Below the pieces are notes generated by a model. It did no database searches and was not told the origin of the DNA. It saw nothing but the letters and a program-made list of their open reading frames with translations. This document shows, in pieces, positions 43,911 through 51,580 of a stretch of 64,000 bases of DNA. The position numbers and the translations under genes were made by a program. How positions within the stretch are numbered: position 1 is the stretch's first letter; every line of letters begins with the position of its first letter. Origin of the DNA: Fodinibius saliphilus (GTDB lineage Bacteria; Bacteroidota; Rhodothermia; Balneolales; Balneolaceae); the NCBI RefSeq assembly GCF_005869845.1, contig NZ_VAWF01000002.1:496001-560000 (forward strand). The letters run 5' to 3'.

Positions 43911-45134
43911 TCAGTATTCCCGGACTGAAATTTGACGTATAGCTTCATCACGGGAGCTGCTTTCCAGCACTGATTTACGGATTTGCAGATCAATGCGATC
44001 GGGGATTTCTTGGTAACGACTGTTCAAGTTGACAGAAACCATAATTTGTTGATTTGATTCAACAGAACGCAATGTCCGTCCGTAATCAGCAATAGTAGAT
44101 TTAAGATTTGATAAAAACTGCTCATACGCTCTTTGGATCTTTTCTTTTTCTTCAGCGCGATTGGCTTCAACTTCTTCCCGTTTATGTGCTCGAACGCTAT
44201 CTCTGACCTCAATATCGATATCAATATTTTCTTCTAATTCGGCGCGAGCTCTTTCCAGGTCCTCCCTGACTACTTTTAGGGAATTGTGAAGGTTTGATAG
44301 GTCAAATTTAAATCCTGAATGATTCGCATATCGAACATCAAAAGAGAATAGGGCGCCAAAATTATCCAGTTTTAGGTAATCTACAGTCCCCCTGATCTGG
44401 AAACTTGATTCCTCAGCATCAGCATCTTCAAAGGCCGTTTTAAATATATTGGCCATAACGCGCAAATCTTTTTCCTGTTGGGCGGATGCCTCAACAACAT
44501 TGCTATCAAGTCGATTTCGAAAGTCATCGTTACTCATATCGCCAGAACGATAGACCTTAAGATCGCTTACATTGGCGACAACCGAGATAGTGGGTAAAGA
44601 TTGTTGCTCGGTTTTTTGTTGAGAATCATCGCTACGGAAAACTCTGATTTCTCTATTGGTTTGATTTGCTTCATACATGACCATCACTTTTTGATCATCG
44701 GAGAGTTGTCCGATCGTTGAGGCATAATCTCTGAGAAATTCTACTATTCTATCAGTTATTGATTCTTGGGTCACCGACTTACCATTTTCTCCTTCCCCAT
44801 ATTGGAATTGGTAAGAGAATTGATTGTCATCACTTTGAAAAATGATGAATGGCCGCTGGCTGGTATTAATCTTAAAAATAATGCCGTAATTCGGTAAATA
44901 AGTACCGTTGATATTGTGTTGGCCGAATCTATTCGATCCGATAGCATGGATGTTAAGATTATCTCCGTTGCCTTCGAATTGTGTTTTGAACAATTCTTCC
45001 AACACATTTTCCATGATGTTGATATCACGGTTCATCCTGTTAGTGTCAATATCAGATTGTGCGGCAGCCTGTTGAATGGTACTCATCAACACAATGACCG
45101 TCGCTGTTGATAATATTTGTAAAACGTATTTCAT
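43911..45134 (-). CDS. Secreted coiled-coil protein of unknown function in an ECF sigma operon
   Basis: 407 residues. Signal peptide (MKYVLQILSTATVIVLMSTIQQAAA, cleavage after AAA). The mature part contains two similar halves: GSNRFGQHNINGTYLPNYGIIFKINTS (about 65-90) is echoed by RGTVDYLKLDNFGALFSFDVRYANHSGF (about 250-280), then a helical Glu/Arg-rich segment (LERARAELEENIDIDIEVRDSVRAHKREEVEANRAEEKEKIQRAYEQFL). It is probably periplasmic. It lies 14 bp after the anti-sigma gene and so is likely in the same operon, perhaps as a sensor or effector of the stress response. I do not recognise the family. Confidence 0.7.
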   Translation of the reverse strand: MKYVLQILSTATVIVLMSTIQQAAAQSDIDTNRMNRDINIMENVLEELFKTQFEGNGDNLNIHAIGSNRFGQHNINGTYLPNYGIIFKINTSQRPFIIFQSDDNQFSYQFQYGEGENGKSVTQESITDRIVEFLRDYASTIGQLSDDQKVMVMYEANQTNREIRVFRSDDSQQKTEQQSLPTISVVANVSDLKVYRSGDMSNDDFRNRLDSNVVEASAQQEKDLRVMANIFKTAFEDADAEESSFQIRGTVDYLKLDNFGALFSFDVRYANHSGFKFDLSNLHNSLKVVREDLERARAELEENIDIDIEVRDSVRAHKREEVEANRAEEKEKIQRAYEQFLSNLKSTIADYGRTLRSVESNQQIMVSVNLNSRYQEIPDRIDLQIRKSVLESSSRDEAIRQISVREY

Positions 45135-45148
45135 AACTCATCCTCAAT

Positions 45149-45817
45149 TTAATTTTCGTTTTGATAACTGACGGTTTGTAATACTTGCCCAAGGTATTCG
45201 TTGGTACGGTTGATACGGTAGTTGGTATTTTCTTGAAGCTGGCTTAGCGTTTTATTGACCAGCTGTAAATCCTGCATGCGCTGCTCTTCAAAGTATGCGA
45301 TTACCTGCTGCAGCTGCTCTCCATTTTGCTGGTCAATAGCATCGGCATAATCTGCCAACATTGTCGCATTTTCTTTTTTGATTTGAGCAATAAGAGCATT
45401 GGCTTCCTCCTGTGATAATCCTTGATTAACCGTAGGTGAATATCCCAGGCTAATAGCAAGTCCGTCGTTGGAAGTATCAATGTGGAGTTGGGCAAGAGAT
45501 CCCAAGAAAAAGAAAAAAATGAGCCCTGCGGCGGCTGCAAAAACCGTTTTGCCGAGCAGGGAATGCGGCCACAAATTTTTGGCTTGTGTCCACCAATGGC
45601 TTAACGGGCGTTCGTTTAGTTCCATCACCAGTAGTTGTTGGGCGGGATCTGGTTCCGGCATTTGCTGTAGCACGGTACGAGTCTGTTTCAGCTGTTCCAG
45701 TTCTTCGCGGATATCAGGATTTTTGTCCAGATATGTTTCCAGTTTTGTTTTATCGCTCTTAGAAATCTCATCATAGAGATAATCCATAAAGAGCGATCGG
45801 GCAAGTTGATCATTCAT
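45149..45817 (-). CDS. Membrane anti-sigma factor-like protein
   Basis: 222 residues from ATG 45817, which overlaps the sigma-factor stop (ATGAATGA, 8 bp); a start at 45853 would be deep inside it. Residues about 1-60 (SLFMDYLYDEISKSDKTKLETYLDKNPDIREELEQLKQTRTVLQQMP) are the helical anti-sigma domain, lacking the His-Cys-Cys zinc set. One transmembrane helix (TVFAAAAGLIFFFFLGSLAQL, about 98-118) is followed by a Gln/Glu/Asn-rich periplasmic coiled coil. The position right after an ECF sigma gene supports the role. Confidence 0.8.
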   Translation of the reverse strand: MNDQLARSLFMDYLYDEISKSDKTKLETYLDKNPDIREELEQLKQTRTVLQQMPEPDPAQQLLVMELNERPLSHWWTQAKNLWPHSLLGKTVFAAAAGLIFFFFLGSLAQLHIDTSNDGLAISLGYSPTVNQGLSQEEANALIAQIKKENATMLADYADAIDQQNGEQLQQVIAYFEEQRMQDLQLVNKTLSQLQENTNYRINRTNEYLGQVLQTVSYQNEN

Positions 45818-46385
45818 AGCGTAATGCCTCCAGTTCAATATTCCATTGGTCAAAAAGTGTTCTTATTTTGGTCAATCTGTAGTACATGCGTGATTTAACG
45901 GTGTTTTCCGGTTCGTCAAGGATTTCTGCAATTTCGCAAAATTTAAGTCCCTCATATTCTTTCATGATCACGACGATGCGTTGCTTGGGCGGCAGTTGAT
46001 CAAGTGCCAATTGTAAAATCGATTCAAGTTCTTCTTTCTGAACCTGCCGTTCTGGGTTAGCTGCAAAATCTTTTGCAGTAAGATGATTGGGCAATGACTC
46101 CAACGGAGCTGATCGCCTTCTGCCGGCTCGTTTAACTTCATCGAGACAGAGATTATTGGCAATGCGATAAATCCACGGAGGAAATTTGTCAGCATCGTCA
46201 AGCGTATTAAGTTTTTTATACGCTCTTATAAATGTTTTCTGGGTGATTTCAGTGGCCTCATCGTGACTCGAAAAATAGCGAAATGCAAAACGGTGAATGC
46301 GCTTTTGCCATCGATTAACGAGAGTGTTGAAGGCCTCGATATCTCCATTTCGAAAATTATGTATCAGTTGTGCATCAGTCATCAA
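45810..46385 (-). CDS. ECF-family RNA polymerase sigma factor
   Basis: 191 residues (MMTDAQ; the second ATG at 46382 is as likely). Sigma region 2 lies at about 22-85 (FRYFSSHDEATEITQKTFIRAYKKLN, WIYRIANNLCLDEVKR), and region 4 at about 125-180 (LDQLPPKQRIVVIMKEYEGLKFCEIAEILDEPENTVKSRMYYRL). It is followed by an overlapping anti-sigma gene and a secreted protein, the usual ECF arrangement. GGGAG, 10 bases before the start, is embedded in a perfect 12-bp palindrome ACTCCCGGGAGT (46390-46401). TACGA-A-TCGTA (46434-46444) further upstream may be a regulatory site. Confidence 0.93.
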   Translation of the reverse strand: MMTDAQLIHNFRNGDIEAFNTLVNRWQKRIHRFAFRYFSSHDEATEITQKTFIRAYKKLNTLDDADKFPPWIYRIANNLCLDEVKRAGRRRSAPLESLPNHLTAKDFAANPERQVQKEELESILQLALDQLPPKQRIVVIMKEYEGLKFCEIAEILDEPENTVKSRMYYRLTKIRTLFDQWNIELEALRYE

Positions 46386-46493
46386 AAAGACTCCCGGGAG
46401 TTACCAACTTAACACTGCCTTTCAGCAGCATGTTACGAATCGTACATTGTAATGACGATGCAGGAGGGGAAAAAGTTTTAAATTAATAGATAT

Positions 46494-47840
46494 TTACTTT
46501 TCGGATTTCAAGATAAGTCGTTCCATTGCTTTAAATAATTCCCGCACCTGGTTGGTATTATTGGGATCATTTAAAAAAATATATGCTTGATTCCCGGAGG
46601 GATGGTAAATATTAAAGAGTTCAAAGCCTCGAACTGAGCCGTCCAAATTTACGGTAGGGCTTTTAAATTGCTTGCGGTATTTAGCTTCAAATAATGCATC
46701 AGAACGAACATAATCGTAAAACTTCAACAGGTTATCGAGGTTAGAATACATGCCGCCACTCCCTTTTATGAGCCAGGATGTTGGCCCCCAGTTGGGTGGA
46801 ATGTTTGGTATTCCCACTTTTTGGGGACCTGCACCTACGGCAAAGTCTGTGAGTTTATGCCCTGATATTTTGCCATATTCATTAGTATGATTCATTTCCG
46901 CAGGCTCAAAAAAGTTCTGATATAGAAAATCGAAATAGGATTGTCCCGATATCTTTTCCACAAGAGCCGCCAGCAGTACAAAAGCCCCGTGAGAATGTTG
47001 ACGATCTTTGCCCGGTTCAAACAGTAGTTGTTGATTTAGGAGTCGATTAACAGCCTTTTCTCTGTCAATCCATTGCAGGTCGGGGTCCCAATCTTCCGCA
47101 GTATGGAAAAAGTCAGGAAGCCCTGATTGTCCCGTCATCAAATGTCGAAGGGTCATTGAGGCTTTATCAGCAGGAACATTATTGAGATAATGGTCGATGG
47201 TATTATCCTGGTCAAGGTTTCCTCGTTGTTCCAACAAATAGATAGCAGCCTTGGTAAAGTCGATGGGCCGCGAGCCAACACCAAAAATTGTTGATATTGT
47301 GTTGGGGATTTCAAGTTGCTTATTGGCCATCCCAAATCCTTTCTTTAAAAAGACTTTGCCATTTAGTTGAACGTATGCTATGCCAGCCATTCCTTCGGAT
47401 TCTAGCTTGGCAAATGTTTCATCGAGGTTGTTTCGGCTTAAGGTGATTGGCTCCGGGGGATCAGCAAGTCTCAGACCGTGAATTCCATCTTCTTCAAGTG
47501 CTATGTCGATATAAATGCTGTCATTATATCCTACTATAGATAGCTGGATACCTTCCGGTTGAGGAGTTACGTTGATGTCGTTCCATCGTGTGGGAACTTG
47601 CTGACGAATATTTTTCAAGTGATCAAAAACAGAAGAGCGATCGTTCATTTCTGGCAGAACCATTGATTCGTCAATAAATTGCTCTATTGCTGAATCGGAT
47701 TCACTTTTTAGCATATGCTCGACGGATTGAATGGCTTTCCGAACATGCTCTGGCGGCCCCTCTTGTGCGGTAATAGTATTCGTTATGCCGATACAAAGAA
47801 TAATAAATACAACCAATAACAAGTGATGTGATAGTTTCAC
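46494..47840 (-). CDS. Serine hydrolase-like protein (class C beta-lactamase fold), catalytic motifs degenerate
   Basis: 448 residues. Signal peptide to about residue 25, an N-terminal module (about 30-135) and a beta-lactamase/esterase domain (about 138-440). The overall pattern (FTKAAIYLLEQRGNLD, LRHLMTGQSGLPDFF, FEPGKDRQHSHGAFVLLAALVEKISG) is clear. The SxxK motif reads Ser190-Arg-Pro-Ile193, so the general-base Lys is missing, and the YxN motif reads His282-Ser-His284. Normal beta-lactamase-type catalysis looks unlikely. It may be a binding protein or use another mechanism. The gene precedes the ECF operon but is separated from it by about 110 bp. Confidence 0.82.
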   Translation of the reverse strand: MKLSHHLLLVVFIILCIGITNTITAQEGPPEHVRKAIQSVEHMLKSESDSAIEQFIDESMVLPEMNDRSSVFDHLKNIRQQVPTRWNDINVTPQPEGIQLSIVGYNDSIYIDIALEEDGIHGLRLADPPEPITLSRNNLDETFAKLESEGMAGIAYVQLNGKVFLKKGFGMANKQLEIPNTISTIFGVGSRPIDFTKAAIYLLEQRGNLDQDNTIDHYLNNVPADKASMTLRHLMTGQSGLPDFFHTAEDWDPDLQWIDREKAVNRLLNQQLLFEPGKDRQHSHGAFVLLAALVEKISGQSYFDFLYQNFFEPAEMNHTNEYGKISGHKLTDFAVGAGPQKVGIPNIPPNWGPTSWLIKGSGGMYSNLDNLLKFYDYVRSDALFEAKYRKQFKSPTVNLDGSVRGFELFNIYHPSGNQAYIFLNDPNNTNQVRELFKAMERLILKSEK

Positions 47841-47920
47841 GATATGTAAATTCTAAAATTTGGACTTTCTCGTGATGTTATGACGAGCTGACAAACAAAA
47901 AAGTTTTAAAATGATAGAAA

Positions 47921-47955
47921 TAAAAAGCCCTCAGGATTTTGAATATCCTGAGGGC
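47921..47955 (-). terminator. Strong terminator after dxs
   Basis: Read leftward: GCCCTCAGGAT (47955-47945) pairs perfectly with ATCCTGAGGGC (47937-47927), 7-nt loop, followed by TTTTTA. It lies 28 bp past the dxs stop. Confidence 0.93.
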
Positions 47956-47982
47956 TTGGAAACTAGTTAAAAAAAGTGAGAT

Positions 47983-49905
47983 TTATGCTTTCAGAGAAGC
48001 AGCTTCATGCACTTCTCGAACTTTCTTCTTGATCCCTTCCGAATCAAGGCCCACTTCGTGGTGAAGCTCTTCCTGTGTTCCGTGTTCTACAATACGGTCA
48101 GGAATACCCATAATGGTAGTCGGAGTATGATATGGTTTGTCTGCCATAAATTCTACGACTGCACTTCCAAAACCGCCTAACTTAGTACCATCTTCAATGG
48201 TAATAATATGATCATAGCTTTGGCAGACTTCTTTGATGAGCTCTGTATCCAGAGGTTTAGCAAATCGCATGTTAAAATGTCCCACACTGATGCCCTCTTT
48301 AGCTAAGTCATTGGCTGCTTTCATTACATAGTTGCCAAAGGGACCAAAGCTGAGTATTGCGATCTCATCACCGTCACGCAGTTTTTCGCCTTTCCCAATT
48401 TCCATTGCTTTAAAACCTTCAGGGATCTTCATGCCGGTTGCTCTACCCCTCGGATAACGTATAGCCCATGCGGCCTCATCATATTTTGAGGCGGTATACA
48501 TCATATCTCGTAACTCTTCTTCATTCATTGGGGAGGAGACGATCATGTTCGGGACTCCGCGGAGGTATGAAATATCATAGGCTCCGTGATGGGTAGGTCC
48601 GTCGGCACCAACCAAGCCGGCACGGTCAATACAGAACACAACGGGCAACTTTTGGATAGCCACATCATGTATTACTTGATCATAAGCTCGTTGCAGGAAG
48701 GTAGAGTAGATAGCAGCAAAGGCTTTTTTACCTTCAGCAGCTAAACCAGCAGCAAAGGTGATAGAGTGTTGTTCGGCAATTCCTACATCAAATGCTCTGT
48801 CAGGATATTTATCCATTAAGGGCCACAAGCTGGAACCACTGGGCATAGCCGGTGTAATACCGACAATATCTTCGTTTTTATCAGCTAGTTCTACTACAGC
48901 TTCTCCAAAAACGTGCTGATATTTGGGGGGTTTTGGGGCTGTGTCGGGATCCAGAGTTTTGCCGGTAATTTTGTCAAAGGGGCTACTCTGTGCATGCCAT
49001 TTCGTTTGTTCACGTTCGGCAGGAGCAAACCCTTTGCCTTTTACGGTAACCGCATGTAAAAGCTTTGGTCCGGGTATATCTTTAAGGTCTTCGAGGTGGC
49101 GGCGCATGGTATCTACATTATGTCCGTCGACAGGTCCATAATATTTAAAGCCTAAGGCTTGGAAAAGCCCTCCCGGTGTTATGGCAGCCGTTACTGCTTT
49201 TTCAAGCTTTGATGCCACTCTGCGCATCTTGTCACCGGCCGATTTAAAATGTCCGAGCATGTCATAGATTTCATCACGCAGTTTATTAAATGTTTTACTG
49301 GTGGTGATATCCGTTAAATATTCTTTGAGTGCTCCAACATTGGGATCTATAGACATACAGTTATCATTAAGGATAACTAAGATGTCAGAGTTCATAACCC
49401 CTGCGTTATTCATTGCTTCAAATGCCAGTCCCGCTGTCATCGCTCCATCACCGATAACCGAAACTACTTTTTTGTCGCTATCATCAAGGTCTCTGGCTAC
49501 TGCCATACCAAGACCTGCTGAAATAGAGGTGCTGGAGTGCCCTACTCCGAAGGTATCATATTCGCTTTCGCTACGTTTGGGAAATCCTGAGAGGCCGCCA
49601 TATTTTCTATTGGTATGAAAGTTGTCGCGGCGACCAGTGAGAATTTTGTGCCCATAAGCCTGGTGTCCAACATCCCATAATAAAAGATCTTTGGGCGTAT
49701 CATAGACATAATGTAGTGCTACCGTCATTTCAACCACGCCAAGACTGGCACCAAAATGCCCTCCATGGATAGATACAATATCAACGATGAAATCCCGAAG
49801 TTCGTCACAAACTTCAACGAGCTGATTGGGGTCTAGTTTTTTAAGATCTTCTGGAGAGTCAATATTGGCAAGTAGCGGTCCTGGCGTTATTTCTTCAAAT
49901 TCCAT
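47983..49905 (-). CDS. dxs: 1-deoxy-D-xylulose-5-phosphate synthase
   Basis: 640 residues. It makes DXP from pyruvate and glyceraldehyde-3-phosphate (thiamine diphosphate, Mg), the entry to the MEP isoprenoid pathway. Motifs: GGHFGASLGVVE (48-59), DVGHQAYGHK (78-87), the ThDP-binding GDGAMTAG (152-159) with NDNCMSID later, GIAEQHSITFAAGLA with the catalytic Glu, and FCIDRAGLVGADGPTHHG. Full family length. It starts 6 bp after xseB. Confidence 0.97.
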   Translation of the reverse strand: MEFEEITPGPLLANIDSPEDLKKLDPNQLVEVCDELRDFIVDIVSIHGGHFGASLGVVEMTVALHYVYDTPKDLLLWDVGHQAYGHKILTGRRDNFHTNRKYGGLSGFPKRSESEYDTFGVGHSSTSISAGLGMAVARDLDDSDKKVVSVIGDGAMTAGLAFEAMNNAGVMNSDILVILNDNCMSIDPNVGALKEYLTDITTSKTFNKLRDEIYDMLGHFKSAGDKMRRVASKLEKAVTAAITPGGLFQALGFKYYGPVDGHNVDTMRRHLEDLKDIPGPKLLHAVTVKGKGFAPAEREQTKWHAQSSPFDKITGKTLDPDTAPKPPKYQHVFGEAVVELADKNEDIVGITPAMPSGSSLWPLMDKYPDRAFDVGIAEQHSITFAAGLAAEGKKAFAAIYSTFLQRAYDQVIHDVAIQKLPVVFCIDRAGLVGADGPTHHGAYDISYLRGVPNMIVSSPMNEEELRDMMYTASKYDEAAWAIRYPRGRATGMKIPEGFKAMEIGKGEKLRDGDEIAILSFGPFGNYVMKAANDLAKEGISVGHFNMRFAKPLDTELIKEVCQSYDHIITIEDGTKLGGFGSAVVEFMADKPYHTPTTIMGIPDRIVEHGTQEELHHEVGLDSEGIKKKVREVHEAASLKA

Positions 49906-49911
49906 ATTCTG

Positions 49912-50136
49912 TTATTCATTATTATTATCATCATCATTGGCATGTTGCTCAGCTACATTTTTGATACGCAACTCTGCCTCTTCAAGTGTTTCTGTACAGA
50001 GGTTAGACAATTTAATACCCTCTTCATACAGTTTGATAGATTTTTCCAGTGAGATAGATTCACTTTCAAGCTCTTTTACCACTGATTCCAGTCTAGATAA
50101 AGCCTCTTCGAAGCTTGGTCGTTCCTTCTTACTCAT
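49912..50136 (-). CDS. xseB: Exonuclease VII small subunit
   Basis: 74 residues from ATG 50136 (MSKKERPSFEEALSRLESVVKELESESISLEKSIKLYEEGIKLSNLCTETLEEAELRI), the classic XseB helical hairpin. Ten more residues are open upstream (to 50166), but without homology. Exonuclease VII degrades single-stranded DNA into short oligonucleotides; the large subunit XseA is not in the window. An acidic tail ends the protein (DDDNNNE). The dxs start follows after 6 bp, an order seen in other bacteria. Confidence 0.93.
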   Translation of the reverse strand: MSKKERPSFEEALSRLESVVKELESESISLEKSIKLYEEGIKLSNLCTETLEEAELRIKNVAEQHANDDDNNNE

Positions 50137-50193
50137 AAAAAGAATTTTTAGGCGTGTAGTTCGCAATATAGAAAACCATAAAAATAAAAAGGT

Positions 50194-51510
50194 TTAACCG
50201 TCGGAATCCAATTCTTTTTCCATTTCCTGTTCTTTTTTCTTTTTCTGTTTTTGTGTTTCTCGGTCAAATTGTTGGATAAATGAGTCCAGTTCACTGCCAC
50301 TCAAAAAAGAAATTTTCTGTGTTTTCCGATATTGCTGGTAAAATACAGAAATTAATGCAACTGATGGAACAGCAATAAGTAATCCCAAGAGTCCAAACAT
50401 AAAGCCGAATAATAGCAATGATACCATTACCAATAAGGGGTGGAGGCCTACATGCCGTCCCACTACTCGTGGTACAATAAAACCGGACTCTAAAATCTGT
50501 TCGATGCCAAAAACGATATATATGCCGGGCAGGTACTCGTACCAAGGTTGCCCAGTGGAAATACCAACCAGTGTACATAACGTAACGCTAAACCATAGGC
50601 CAAATGTCGGGATGAAATTTGTAAGCCCGGCTACAATTCCTAGCACCAGGGCGTATGGAATGCCTACAAGGTAAAAACCGATACTAAGATTTATCGCACT
50701 AATCAGTACTACTATAAACTGCCCGCGCAGATATGATCCTACAATACGGCTAATTTCTGTGGTGTAATCTGTTGAAACATTGGAGGGAGTTATCAGGGAG
50801 CGTACAAATACGCCGATTTTTTCATAATCCCGAATCATAAAAAAGCATAGAAAAGGCATAAGTATGATAAGAAATGCTACCGTAACAATACTTCCGAGTC
50901 CTGAAACATAGGATGATGAAAGGGAAGTAAGGCCCTCATAAAATTCTTGGGTAAATAGATTAAGTTGTGTAACAAGTTTGGTTTTTATCGATGCGGTATC
51001 AAAACCAAGGTTTTCAAAAACGATTAAAATGCCTGAGTCTTCAACAACAGTTTCGGTATTGTTGGAAATTTCATAAACGAATGAGCCAAGCTTTGAAACC
51101 TGTTCAATAAGTGGGGGGATCGCTAAAAAGAGAATGAGAGCCAGTACGCCAAGACTGGCTACGGTAAAGATACCTGCGATAGCTCCCCGCGGAATGCGCC
51201 GACGTTCGAGCATCTCAACAAGTGGATTTATGATAAATGCAATAATATAGGCTAATACAAACGGAATAAGGAGGTGCCCCGAGTCATAAATAAGCCAGAG
51301 GCCTGCCGAAAAGAAGGTGGCATATAAGAGTGCACGTGCTACCGGCTGCTTCCGAATGGGGTACAGAATAATACCGATTAACAGTCCGTACCCCAATGGG
51401 TTGATTAAGTGTTCAAGCAGGTACATTAAAAAGAGCAGGCCGGCTACACCACCGCCTAATAAAATTAGCTGCCCACGTTCGTTAAGCCACGAATGAGGAT
51501 GTTTTGCCAT
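50194..51510 (-). CDS. AI-2E family transporter (UPF0118/PerM-like)
   Basis: 438 residues with seven or eight hydrophobic segments. The pattern IAFIINPLVEMLERRRIPRGAIAGIF, a long amphipathic middle (IPPLIEQVSKLGSFVYEIS), and late helices ALVLGIVAGLTNFIPTFG and FIVPRVVGRHVGLHPLLVMVSLLLFGFMFGLLGLLIAVP is the AI-2E transporter family. Members export varied small solutes, and AI-2 transport is proven only in a few. A basic/acidic C-terminal tail (KKKKEQEMEKELDSDG) follows. It sits between comEC and xseB on one strand. Confidence 0.9.
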   Translation of the reverse strand: MAKHPHSWLNERGQLILLGGGVAGLLFLMYLLEHLINPLGYGLLIGIILYPIRKQPVARALLYATFFSAGLWLIYDSGHLLIPFVLAYIIAFIINPLVEMLERRRIPRGAIAGIFTVASLGVLALILFLAIPPLIEQVSKLGSFVYEISNNTETVVEDSGILIVFENLGFDTASIKTKLVTQLNLFTQEFYEGLTSLSSSYVSGLGSIVTVAFLIILMPFLCFFMIRDYEKIGVFVRSLITPSNVSTDYTTEISRIVGSYLRGQFIVVLISAINLSIGFYLVGIPYALVLGIVAGLTNFIPTFGLWFSVTLCTLVGISTGQPWYEYLPGIYIVFGIEQILESGFIVPRVVGRHVGLHPLLVMVSLLLFGFMFGLLGLLIAVPSVALISVFYQQYRKTQKISFLSGSELDSFIQQFDRETQKQKKKKEQEMEKELDSDG

Positions 51511-51580
51511 AAAAATATCGGTTCTTTAATGAAAGACAATTTAATTGATGCATTGTAATTGTCCAACCTCTTCGTAATGG

